Made by a program: the position numbers and the translations under genes. From the NCBI GenBank assembly GCA_018646565.1, contig JABGUO010000272.1:1-6339 (forward strand): a stretch of DNA of 6,339 nt, given 5' to 3'. Source of the stretch: Opitutia bacterium. Lineage in GTDB: Bacteria > Verrucomicrobiota > Verrucomicrobiia > Opitutales > Seribacteraceae. Shown piece by piece: positions 1 through 6,339 of this stretch. The notes under the pieces are model-generated. The model saw only the letters and a list, made by a program, of their open reading frames with translations. It had not been told where the DNA came from and searched no databases. Every line of letters starts with the position of its first letter. The first letter of the stretch is position 1.

Positions 1-35
1 AGAAGGGTAGTGAGTACGGAAGACTGAATTTTCAT
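1..35 (-). CDS. Probable start of a secreted-protein gene, cut by the left edge
   Basis: An ATG at 35-33 on the minus strand opens a frame that reads MKIQSSVLTTLL up to the window edge. A short basic start followed by a hydrophobic Ser/Thr/Leu stretch is how a Sec signal peptide begins, and it resembles the start of the EF-hand gene in this window. It lies 66 bases after the dihydroorotase stop, on the same strand, where a next gene would be expected. No Shine-Dalgarno motif precedes it, as for the other genes here. Only 11 full codons are visible, so function is unknown and the call itself is tentative. Confidence 0.4.
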   Translation of the reverse strand, partial: MKIQSSVLTTL

Positions 36-101
36 GGGAGTGTTTTTCTTATTATGTGATCTTTAATTTACATTTTTGAGAACATGATAATTTTAGTGGA
101 G

Positions 102-1436
102 CTACCTTCTTTGCTTGCTGAATTCTACTCGCTGACCCCGACATTTAGGCAAAACTTTTCCCTGTTGGTATGCAATTTCACCGGAGACGATCGTGGTGTC
201 GACAGAGTTGGTGAAAGTCATATGAGGGAAGGGGGACCATTGGCACTTGCTCAAGAGTTCTGTGTTTTTGACTGAAGTGTTCCTGGATGGATCAACTAAA
301 ACAATATCTGCCCAATATCCTTCCCTTAAATACCCTCTCTCTTCCACTTGAAATAATCGGGCAGGTGCATGGCAGGCACGTTCAACAATTGTCTCAATCG
401 TGAAACAGTTCTGTTCACACAATTCGAGCATTAGCAGTAATGTGTGTTGAATAAGAGGAAGGCCGGAAGGGGCATTAAAATAAGTTCCCTGTTTTTCACC
501 CCAAGTATGAGGCGCATGGTCGGTGGCGAGAATGGAAATTCTGCCGTCTGATACTGCTTTGCGGATTGCATCACGATCGCTTGCTTTTTTGATTGCTGGA
601 TTACACTTAATGAGTGAGCCAAGTGTGGAGTAGCTCAACTCCTCAAACCACAAGTGATGGACGCATGCTTCGGCAGTGATACGATCGTTACCCGCTTCGA
701 AAAGGTTCAACTCTTCCTCAGTGGTAATATGAAGTACATGCAATTTTGCATTTTCCCGCCTGGCCAGTTCCACCGCCATGGAGGAAGATTTGATACAGGC
801 TTCTCGGGAGCGAATATTTCCGTGTTCGGAAAAGGGAACTTCTTCACCAAAATTTTGCCGGGCAGCTTCTTCATTTGCCAATATGGTGGGGGTGTCTTCG
901 CAATGGGTTGCAATAATGGTGGGAGCGTTTCTAAAGATTCCCTCAAGTACGGTTTCTTCGTCGACTAACATGTTGCCGGTAGAGGAACCCATAAATACTT
1001 TTATACCTGCGATCTTCGAGGGCTCAGCAGATTTTACATGTTCAAGATTTTCATTACTGGCTCCCAGAAAAAAAGCGTAGTTTGCCAGCGAGTCCTGATT
1101 TGCGATGGCACATTTTTCTTCAATTCGTTCCATGCTCAGCGTCGGCGGGGACACATTAGGCATTTCAAAAAAAGTGGTCACGCCTCCCGCCACCGCGGCT
1201 TTCGATTCCGTGTGAATACATGCCTTGTGGGTAAGACCCGGTTCCCGAAAATGAACCTGGTCATCAATCAGTCCAGGGAGTACCAATTTTCCGCCCGCAT
1301 CAATCACTTTACATCCGGACGGAATTGCAAGACTGGGTCCAATCGATTCAATCCTTCCCTTGCGAACCAGCAAGTCATCATGCGATCTTTTTCCTTCGTT
1401 GATAAGAGTGCCCCCAGTAATGAGAAGATCAGTCAT
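102..1436 (-). CDS. pyrC: Dihydroorotase, class I (pyrimidine biosynthesis)
   Basis: This cytosolic amidohydrolase reversibly cyclises N-carbamoyl-aspartate to dihydroorotate, step three of de novo UMP synthesis. The 444-residue product has a full class I layout. An N-terminal beta strand region leads to DDQVHFREPG at 58-67. The likely carboxylated metal-bridging lysine is K146 in GIKVFMGSSTGN. Metal ligands follow at H178 (ATHCED) and H236 (HVLHITT), then D306 with H308 (ATDHAPH). EMPN at 91-94 and CNPAIK at 278-283 fit substrate-binding segments. The first histidine of the usual HxH pair is glutamine (Q60); I recall the same DDQVHFREPG form in Bacteroidetes-type enzymes. I chose the ATG at 1436 because the family begins at MTDLLITGGT. 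The frame stays open to an ATG at 1553, but that would add 39 unrelated residues and overlap proA. It starts 40 bases after the proA stop, so co-transcription is likely. Other amidohydrolases (allantoinase, hydantoinase) are less likely given the FREPG motif. The symbol follows function; pyrC or pyrC2 naming is not settled by sequence. Confidence 0.93.
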   Translation of the reverse strand: MTDLLITGGTLINEGKRSHDDLLVRKGRIESIGPSLAIPSGCKVIDAGGKLVLPGLIDDQVHFREPGLTHKACIHTESKAAVAGGVTTFFEMPNVSPPTLSMERIEEKCAIANQDSLANYAFFLGASNENLEHVKSAEPSKIAGIKVFMGSSTGNMLVDEETVLEGIFRNAPTIIATHCEDTPTILANEEAARQNFGEEVPFSEHGNIRSREACIKSSSMAVELARRENAKLHVLHITTEEELNLFEAGNDRITAEACVHHLWFEELSYSTLGSLIKCNPAIKKASDRDAIRKAVSDGRISILATDHAPHTWGEKQGTYFNAPSGLPLIQHTLLLMLELCEQNCFTIETIVERACHAPARLFQVEERGYLREGYWADIVLVDPSRNTSVKNTELLSKCQWSPFPHMTFTNSVDTTIVSGEIAYQQGKVLPKCRGQRVEFSKQRR

Positions 1437-1476
1437 TTCGATTGGAAGTTTTGTATGACAGGGTGGGGGAGTCGAT

Positions 1477-2742
1477 TTATTTCCACTGCCCGGTCCCGAT
1501 AATATTATATTTATAGGTGCATAACTCATCCAATCCCATTGGCCCGCGAGCATGGAGTCGATCGGTGGAAATTCCTATTTCTGCACCCAGTCCAAATTCA
1601 AACCCGTCGGTGTATCGAGTACTTGCGTTCCAGTAGACTGAGGAGGCATCCACTTCTTGAAGGAATTGATCGGCTTTCGACTTGTTTTGGGTGAGTATTG
1701 ACTCGCTATGTCCACTACCAAACTGATTCACAAAAGAAATGGCCTCATCGAGGGAATCTACTATCTTGATTGCCAATCTTAGGTCAAGAAATTCCTCGGC
1801 GAAATCTTCTTCATTGGCGGGTTTGGTTGAAAAGTCGCTCAGTATAGAGGCCGCTTTTGTATCAACTCGTAGTTCGCATCCTTTGGCGATCAGTTCCTTC
1901 GCGCAGAGGGGAAGGAAATCCGGAGCAATTTTTTCGCTGACGATTAAATTTTCAATCGCATTACAAACTCCCGGGCGGCCACATTTTGAGGAAACTGCAA
2001 TCTCCACTGCGTTGGCAAGATCGGCTTCTTCTTCGACGAATAAATTACAGACTCCCTTGTAATGTTTAATCACTGGAACTCGACTATTTTGAGCAACAAA
2101 ATTAATTAGATTTTCACCTCCTCGAGGAATAATACAATGGATATATTGGTCGAGGGTGAGCAGATGATTAAGAGCTGCCCGGTCTACCGTGGGAACAAGT
2201 TGAACCGAATTATTGGGGAGTTCAGAAATTTTCAATGCCTCCATTATAATGGAGGCCAGTGCAGTATTGGAATGAATTGCCTCTTTCCCTCCCCGTAATA
2301 TAGATGCATTTCCTGATTTTATACACAGACCTGCACAGTCAATCGTGACATTGGGGCGGGATTCGTAAATGATTCCAATCACCCCGATAGGAACCCTCAC
2401 TTTTCTGATCTTCAATCCATTAGGCCGTTCTTTTTCTTCGATTAAAACTCCGACGGGATCGGGGAGTTCAATTAATTCACGAAGGCCCTTGGCCATCCCA
2501 TCAATTCTTTCATGAGTGAGGCGTAAACGATCAACCATTGCTTCGCTCAGACCATTTTCTTTGGCCGCATCGAGGTCCTTTTGATTTTCAATGGTAAGGA
2601 GCTTACGGTTTGATTCAAGCCCTTCAGCAATGTGCTGCAAAGCCTCGTTTTTTTGCTTGGTCGATGCACTAGCAAGAACAAGAGATGCACTCCTTGCTCG
2701 CTTAGCTAAAGTTTCGATAATTTGGGGGAGTTCTTCGGACAT
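1477..2742 (-). CDS. proA: Glutamate-5-semialdehyde dehydrogenase (gamma-glutamyl phosphate reductase)
   Basis: ProA reduces gamma-glutamyl phosphate to glutamate-5-semialdehyde with NADPH, the second step of proline synthesis, in the cytosol. The 421-residue product has the family's normal length and is intact. An aldehyde-dehydrogenase Rossmann region includes GIIYESRPNVT at 123-133. PRGG is at 207-210, and the catalytic cysteine is C260 in GRPGVCNAIE. FGSGHSESI (341-349) and the C-terminal signature GLGAEIGISTDRLHARGPMGL (384-404) complete the fold. It starts at the ATG at 2742, which gives the standard N-terminus. No Shine-Dalgarno motif is visible upstream. It is the first gene after the terminator at 2804-2837, so its own promoter should lie in the 61 bases between, although I see no clear consensus there. 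The usual partner proB (glutamate 5-kinase) is not next to it; a dihydroorotase follows instead. Confidence 0.97.
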   Translation of the reverse strand: MSEELPQIIETLAKRARSASLVLASASTKQKNEALQHIAEGLESNRKLLTIENQKDLDAAKENGLSEAMVDRLRLTHERIDGMAKGLRELIELPDPVGVLIEEKERPNGLKIRKVRVPIGVIGIIYESRPNVTIDCAGLCIKSGNASILRGGKEAIHSNTALASIIMEALKISELPNNSVQLVPTVDRAALNHLLTLDQYIHCIIPRGGENLINFVAQNSRVPVIKHYKGVCNLFVEEEADLANAVEIAVSSKCGRPGVCNAIENLIVSEKIAPDFLPLCAKELIAKGCELRVDTKAASILSDFSTKPANEEDFAEEFLDLRLAIKIVDSLDEAISFVNQFGSGHSESILTQNKSKADQFLQEVDASSVYWNASTRYTDGFEFGLGAEIGISTDRLHARGPMGLDELCTYKYNIIGTGQWK

Positions 2743-2803
2743 TACATTTGAACATAGAGTAAGATTTTCAAAGGGTGAAGAGTTTTCGTTGTTGCGAGCA
2801 ATA

Positions 2804-2837
2804 AAAAAGCGAACCCAAATTCATGGGTTCGCTTTTT
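2804..2837 (-). terminator. Intrinsic terminator after the EF-hand gene
   Basis: A perfect 14-bp inverted repeat (AAAAAGCGAACCCA at 2804-2817 pairing with 2824-2837) closes a 6-base loop. Read on the minus strand, the GC-containing stem runs into TTTTTTAT. It begins 18 bases after the EF-hand stop codon and ends 61 bases before the proA start. It therefore should end the EF-hand transcript and isolate proA-pyrC. The A and T flanks are symmetric, so it could also stop transcription on the plus strand, but no plus-strand gene needs it here. Confidence 0.9.
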
Positions 2838-2855
2838 AAAATATTAAAAGGTGGC

Positions 2856-3314
2856 TTAAGATTCCTTCTTTTTACCTTCTTTTTTCTTGCCCTCTCCTTT
2901 TTTGCCTTTTCCTTTCCCTTCTCCTTTTTTACCTTTTCCTGAAGATTCCTTACCTCTGGCTGCCATTGCTGCCTTGCGTTCATCCGGGCCGAGCTTTCCG
3001 TCGCCGTCCTTGTCAAATTTAGCCATCATTTCCTTGCGGATTGCTGCTTTTTCCTCGTCGCACAGTTTGCCGTCTCCGTCTTTATCAAATTTTTCGAGAA
3101 TGTGGGGGGGGGGAGTCCGATTGGCCATCATTTCTTTGCGGATTGCAGCCTTTTCTTCGTCGTCCAATTTGCCATCTCCGTCCTTGTCAAATTTCTTGAT
3201 CATCTCCTCGCGGGATGGACGACCCGATTTGTCTCCCTTTCCTCCTTTTCCCGGTTTAGCGGTCAGTCCAATAGTTAATGTGATAGCGGTGAGAATGGTG
3301 AGTAGTAATTTCAT
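2856..3314 (-). CDS. Secreted EF-hand calcium-binding protein with Lys/Gly-rich tail
   Basis: The 152-residue product starts with a Sec-type signal peptide (MKLLLTILTAITLTIGLTA, probable cleavage near residue 19), so it should be exported. Three canonical 12-residue EF-hand loops follow, each starting DKDGDGKL, at residues 43-54, 77-88 and 101-112. The first and second end in Glu at position 12 (E54, E88), as does the third (E112). Position 9 of the second loop is an unusual cysteine (C85). Loops 1 and 2 are 34 residues apart because of a NRTPPPHILE insert; loops 2 and 3 are 24 apart. Residues 121-152 are almost entirely Lys, Gly, Glu and Ser, strongly basic and probably disordered. Calcium binding is strongly supported by the loops; the partner and role are unknown. 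Similar small EF-hand exports are common in Planctomycetota and Verrucomicrobiota. It begins 60 bases after uxaC and is followed by a terminator. Confidence 0.88.
   Translation of the reverse strand: MKLLLTILTAITLTIGLTAKPGKGGKGDKSGRPSREEMIKKFDKDGDGKLDDEEKAAIRKEMMANRTPPPHILEKFDKDGDGKLCDEEKAAIRKEMMAKFDKDGDGKLGPDERKAAMAARGKESSGKGKKGEGKGKGKKGEGKKKEGKKKES
2862..2940. repeat. 79-base polypyrimidine/polypurine tract
   Basis: On the plus strand only four of these 79 bases are purines (2874, 2889, 2904, 2931); the coding strand is therefore nearly pure A/G. It corresponds to the Lys/Gly/Glu-rich tail of the EF-hand protein, whose codons AAA, AAG, GGA, GGC and GAA mostly force this composition. Confidence 0.85.
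3021..3194 (-). repeat. Duplicated EF-hand coding module
   Basis: Two 72-base coding units at 3123-3194 and 3021-3092, each encoding KFDKDGDGKL...EEKAAIRKEMMA, match at 61 of 72 positions by my alignment. Most differences are at third codon positions. They are separated by 30 bases coding NRTPPPHILE. A third, more diverged unit follows directly at 2961-3020. This points to internal duplication followed by purifying selection on the protein. Confidence 0.85.
3104..3113 (-). repeat. Mononucleotide C10 tract in the EF-hand gene
   Basis: Ten consecutive G on the plus strand (C on the coding strand) encode the three prolines of NRTPPPH plus the first base of the His codon, between EF-hand loops 1 and 2. 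Runs of this length are prone to slippage. Gain of one C would bring a TGA six codons after the lengthened tract's first extra codon begins; loss of one C would bring a TGA 25 codons after the tract. Either change leaves only the first EF-hand. Confidence 0.9.
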
Positions 3315-3326
3315 AGGTAATTTGGG

Positions 3327-3353
3327 TTAATAATTTTGTTCAAAAATTGTAAA
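3327..3353 (-). promoter_or_regulatory. Weak candidate promoter for the EF-hand gene
   Basis: In the 60-base gap between uxaC and the EF-hand gene, minus-strand TTTACA (3353-3348) and TATTAA (3332-3327) resemble -35 and -10 boxes. The 15-base spacer is shorter than ideal, and the region is simply AT-rich, so chance is a fair explanation. Read-through from uxaC is the alternative. Confidence 0.22.
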
Positions 3354-3374
3354 CGGGTGATATTGAGAAAAGTT

Positions 3375-4790
3375 TCATGATTTTTTATCAGCACTGCCTA
3401 ATTGCAGAAAATCGTGCGCATTCTGATAGCAAATTTTCTTTACCATATTACCGATAAGTTCAGGTTCTTGGGGGAGGAATCCTTCTGCCATCCAATTGCC
3501 GAGCAGGTTGCATAATATCCTGCGAAAGTATTCATGCCTCGGGAAAGAAAGAAAAGAACGGGAGTCAGTTAACATTCCAATGAAACGGGAAAGTAAGCCA
3601 GTATTGGCAAGAGTTTTTATTTGTTCTTCCATTCCATCTCTTTGATCCAAGTGCCACCAGCCGGAACCAAACTGCATTTTACCGGGAATATCTCTTTGGA
3701 AATTTCCGAGCATGGTGGATACTACAAAATTATCGGCCGGGTTATTGTTGTAGACAATGGTCTTGGGGAGAGCGTCATCCTGGTCGAGTCAGTCGAGAAA
3801 GGCGGACATTTTTTCCGCCTGCGTCCAGTCTCCAATTGAGTCTGTGCCCGCATCCGGACCGAAAGTTTTCAGCAAATGACTGGAGTTGTTACGCAAGGGC
3901 CCAAGGTGAACCTGCATCGTCCAATTATTGGAGGAATACCATCGGCAAAGGTAGAGCATGATGAAAGCACCAAATTGTTCTTTCTCTTCCCGGTTGGCAT
4001 TCTGTCCCTCCAAGGTTTGTTCGAATAATTGCCTCGCTTCCTGTTCCGAAGGAAAATGGGAGAAGAAGTAAGGAAAGCTATGATCGGACAGGCGGGATCC
4101 TAATTCGTGAAATTTTTGCAACCTTTCTGCTAATGCCTGTAAAAAGGAATCGAAGTTGACGATCGTTTTTCCAGAAGTTTGTTCGAGGGTTTCCACCCAT
4201 TCAATGAAATTCTGGGCCCGGTCAATGCCCCATGCCTGATCAGGGCGAAATGTGGGATATACCTTGCAGGTTGGAATACTTTGGGCGATTTCTTCGTGAT
4301 AAGAAAGTGGGTAGGCTGGATCGTCTGTTGTGCAAAGTGCTTTTACTTGAAAGCGTTCGAGCATGCCCCTGGCCGAAAAGTCAGGTTCCGCGAGCTTCTC
4401 CTTGGCACAGTCCCAAATCTCTTCTGCGGTATCGGGGGAAAGAAGGAGGTCGATACCAAACCCTCTTTTTAATTCAAGATGGGTCCAGTGATAGAGGGGA
4501 TTGCCGAGGGTATGGGGAATGGTAGCTGCCCAAGCGAGGTACTTTTCCTTGGAGTCCCCGTTTCCAGTTACCAATTCTTCGGGAATTCCATTCGCCCGTA
4601 AAGCCCGCCATTTATAATGATCTCCCTCCAGCCAAATCTCAGCTAGGTTACTGAATCGTCGATCTTCCGCAATTTCTTTGGGAGATAAATGATTATGGAA
4701 ATCGAGAATCGGTTCATCCCGTGCAAATTGGTGATATAAGCAAACTGCTTGGTCGTTTGTTAGTAAAAAATCGTCGTGAATGAAACTCAT
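3375..4790 (-). pseudogene. uxaC: Glucuronate (uronate) isomerase, interrupted by one in-frame TGA
   Basis: UxaC isomerises D-glucuronate to D-fructuronate (and D-galacturonate to D-tagaturonate), the entry step of hexuronate catabolism in the cytosol. The reading frame spans 471 codons plus stop, matching the usual length of about 470. It is co-linear with the family throughout, with no indel. Visible family segments are MSFIHDDFLLTN at the start, metal-binding H32 and H34 in DFHNHL, CTTDDP (153-158), FRPD (181-184), GSRLSDH (231-237), LRNN (299-302) and DSIGD (317-321). After the break come NPADN, GSGWW (375-379) and GMLTDSRSF with PRHEYFRR (405-424). Codon 334, in the stretch LD-x-LD, is TGA, splitting it into a 333-residue piece (3789-4790) and a C-terminal piece whose first ATG is at 3713. 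The N-terminal piece alone lacks conserved C-terminal segments and is unlikely to work. It starts 7 bases after the sulfatase stop, implying one transcript. Whether it is a real nonsense mutation or a base error cannot be told here. Confidence 0.9.
3789..3791 (-). other. In-frame TGA inside uxaC (codon 334)
   Basis: On the minus strand the context is CTC GAC TGA CTC GAC, with the same frame continuing as [20 protein letters not shown], which is plainly UxaC-like. The family usually has an ordinary residue, often Arg or Ser, at this place, so one substitution (CGA or TCA to TGA) would explain it. The gene's terminal stop at 3375-3377 is also TGA, and Trp is written TGG throughout the window, so there is no sign that TGA is reassigned. 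Confidence 0.9.
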
Positions 4791-4797
4791 ATAATAG

Positions 4798-6339
4798 TTA
4801 ATTTATTTTAATTCTGACTTTCTTTATCTTACCGTTAAAGTCAAACGCATCCTTGTAATCTCCAACCGTACCGCCCTCATCACGGCCAACTTGTAATCCA
4901 TCGATGGGCATCTCTTTCACTAGGCTGCTTACTTTTCCACTGCCCAGTTTTCGTTGGCCGGCAAAGAGTTCCACAATTCCATTAGGATTTAATGAAGCCA
5001 CTATCTTTCCCTCTCTTTCAGTTATTTTCTTATTTGCTTTTATAGTCTCAATTTTTCCTCCGAGACTTAGGCTGAAGTGAGCAAAGTTATCTCTTACAAA
5101 TAAAACCCATCCATGAGTATCTCCGCCCTGGGCAACCAAAATACCTTCTCCCTGCTTTTCGATATGAACTTCAACTTCAAAAGATTTTTTTCTTATCATC
5201 GGGGATAGTTCCTTTGTCAGGTTGGCATTTGCATCTAAATTAAATGTCTTTTTTTTACTCCCGAAATTCTTCTTGTTTCTGTTCCATGGCCAGGGTTTGG
5301 CATTTGCCTCGATCGCCCATGCTTCCCATTTTTCTGCCATCTGACTGGCTCGTTCGGGATGAGTTTTACTTAGGTTATTAAGTTCCGAACGATCGGCTTC
5401 GAGGTCGTATAATTCCCACTCTCCGTTGGAACCCTTGGCCACCAATTTCCAGTTTTCGATTCGGATTGCTCGGTTTCCTTCATGTTCCCAAAAGATCGGG
5501 TTTTTCCGCTTCAATTTCTTTCCGTAAAAGGCTGGCCCGAGTGAAACTCCTTGCAATGGGACAATTTTTTTCCCTTTCACCTCATCTGGATAATTGGCAT
5601 CAGCCAGTTCCACACAGGTGGCCATCAGGTCAATCAAATGGGCGGGTTGATGTTCAAACTTGCCCCTCAACTCGGAGGCAATTCCCTTTGGCCAATGAGC
5701 TACAAGCGGTGCAATAATGCCCCCCTCGTGGACCCAGTGCTTATATTCGCGGAATGGCGTATTACTCACATTAGCCCATGCTTTTCCGTATCCGTGGTAA
5801 GTATCCGCACCCCCCGACATTACTTCGGTTCCCTGCTTCATCACCACTCCGTCACGGGTTCTTTTGGGAATCATATCCATTTGCAAATCTGAGTCCTTCA
5901 TCGGTTTTAAAATTTCGGGGTCGCTGTCTTTATATTGGATACCTTCCTTCCGACCCATGCCTTCCGCACAACCACCATTATCGGCGATAAATATAATTAA
6001 TGTGTTCTCGAACATTTTTCTTTTTTCCAATGCATTGATTATTCTGCCTAGACCCTGGTCCATTCGATCCACCATGGCAGCATACCCTTCCATTAGGCGA
6101 ATTTCCCATTTCTTGTTTTTTCCATCCTGCCATGCCTCTGCATCCCTTGGGGATAATTTCCACTTCGGTTCAATTAGTCCTAATTTCAACTGCTTTTGAT
6201 AACGTGTTTTTCTGATTTTTTCCCACCCTTCATCATATCGCCCCTTATACTTTTTAATATCCTCAGGGAGTGCATGCATGGGCCAATGAGGAGCGGTATG
6301 GGCGACATAGAGAAAAAATGGATTGTTACTATTGTGTTC
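4798..6339 (-). CDS. S1-type sulfatase (arylsulfatase-like), 5' end outside the window
   Basis: The frame is open to the right edge, giving 513 residues of a longer protein; the ATG at 6279 is internal, because the 20 residues before it (PFFLYVAHTAPHWP among them) are typical sulfatase sequence. Such enzymes hydrolyse sulfate esters using formylglycine made from a C/S-x-P-x-R motif; that motif would lie in the missing N-terminal part, so activity and maturation type cannot be judged. Numbering from the edge, visible parts are TAPHWPMHALPED (15-27), the metal-site segment IADNGG (118-123), and YKHWVHEGG (199-207) with the probable active-site Lys200. HLIDLMATCVELA (234-246) and the WELYDLEADRSELNNL block (308-323) follow. 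From about 380 to the end is a beta-rich domain with AQGGDTHGW and VGDYKDAFDFNGKI, seen C-terminal in many polysaccharide sulfatases. It is probably exported. Next to uxaC, a uronate-rich sulfated glycan is the likely target; substrate remains unproven. Confidence 0.93.
   Translation of the reverse strand, partial: EHNSNNPFFLYVAHTAPHWPMHALPEDIKKYKGRYDEGWEKIRKTRYQKQLKLGLIEPKWKLSPRDAEAWQDGKNKKWEIRLMEGYAAMVDRMDQGLGRIINALEKRKMFENTLIIFIADNGGCAEGMGRKEGIQYKDSDPEILKPMKDSDLQMDMIPKRTRDGVVMKQGTEVMSGGADTYHGYGKAWANVSNTPFREYKHWVHEGGIIAPLVAHWPKGIASELRGKFEHQPAHLIDLMATCVELADANYPDEVKGKKIVPLQGVSLGPAFYGKKLKRKNPIFWEHEGNRAIRIENWKLVAKGSNGEWELYDLEADRSELNNLSKTHPERASQMAEKWEAWAIEANAKPWPWNRNKKNFGSKKKTFNLDANANLTKELSPMIRKKSFEVEVHIEKQGEGILVAQGGDTHGWVLFVRDNFAHFSLSLGGKIETIKANKKITEREGKIVASLNPNGIVELFAGQRKLGSGKVSSLVKEMPIDGLQVGRDEGGTVGDYKDAFDFNGKIKKVRIKIN

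Noticed and set aside
36..101. Terminator or clear promoter after the dihydroorotase
   Set aside because: The stretch is AT-rich with only weak imperfect inverted matches and no box pair at proper spacing.
84..275. Plus-strand open frame of 63 codons at the left
   Set aside because: Mostly antisense to the 3' end of the dihydroorotase; composition is not protein-like.
1038..1502. Plus-strand open frame of 154 codons opposite the dihydroorotase
   Set aside because: Antisense to a well-conserved gene and with no recognisable protein features.
1437..1553. Upstream ATG at 1553 as the dihydroorotase start
   Set aside because: It would add 39 residues not seen in the family and overlap the end of proA by 77 bases; MTDLLITGG at 1436 is the natural start.
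2768..3016. Alternative minus-strand frame within and beyond the EF-hand gene
   Set aside because: It overlaps the real gene in another frame and runs through the terminator; the Lys-rich look comes from the purine tract. A -1 slip at the C10 tract hits a stop before reaching this frame's start.
2887..3330. Plus-strand open frame of 147 codons opposite the EF-hand gene
   Set aside because: It is a Ser/Pro/Phe-rich mirror of the repetitive EF-hand gene, kept open by its purine bias; no motif or start context supports it.
3375..3713. The C-terminal uxaC piece as an independent gene
   Set aside because: It is the same frame and the direct continuation of UxaC; its ATG is the internal Met of TMLGNFQ, with no start signal.
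3740..3791. Selenocysteine insertion at the uxaC TGA
   Set aside because: I could fold no convincing SECIS hairpin just downstream, and UxaC is not a selenoprotein family with Cys at this site.

Overview
The window comes from a bacterium with moderate GC content and compact gene spacing, and every convincing gene lies on the minus strand. My best guess is a marine member of the Planctomycetota-Verrucomicrobiota-Lentisphaerota group. The reasons are a sulfatase with a C-terminal sugar-binding-like domain, a secreted EF-hand protein with a lysine-rich tail, and no Shine-Dalgarno motif ahead of any visible start. This rests on gene style only; no 16S rRNA or other phylogenetic marker is present.

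Reading in the direction of transcription (right to left): (1) a 5'-truncated S1-type sulfatase (4798-6339, running off the right edge); (2) seven bases later, uxaC for glucuronate isomerase (3375-4790), full length and in one frame but broken by a single in-frame TGA at 3789-3791; (3) a small secreted EF-hand calcium-binding protein (2856-3314) with three loops, a run of ten C between the first and second loop, and a strongly purine-biased, lysine-rich 3' end; (4) a strong hairpin terminator (2804-2837); (5) proA (1477-2742) and, 40 bases further, a class I dihydroorotase (102-1436); (6) at the left edge, the probable first codons of another secreted-protein gene (1-35).

The genes form two functional blocks. 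The sulfatase and uxaC fit breakdown of a sulfated, uronate-containing polysaccharide: the sulfatase removes sulfate esters and UxaC takes the freed uronate into central metabolism. proA and the dihydroorotase are housekeeping genes for proline and pyrimidine synthesis and may be co-transcribed. The terminator separates the EF-hand gene from proA.

I do not see a novel multi-gene system. The points most worth a second look are the lone TGA in an otherwise intact uxaC, the C10 tract in the EF-hand gene, and the unusual composition and internal repeats of that gene. Gaps between genes are all about 110 bases or shorter, and I found no tRNA, rRNA, CRISPR or insertion sequence.
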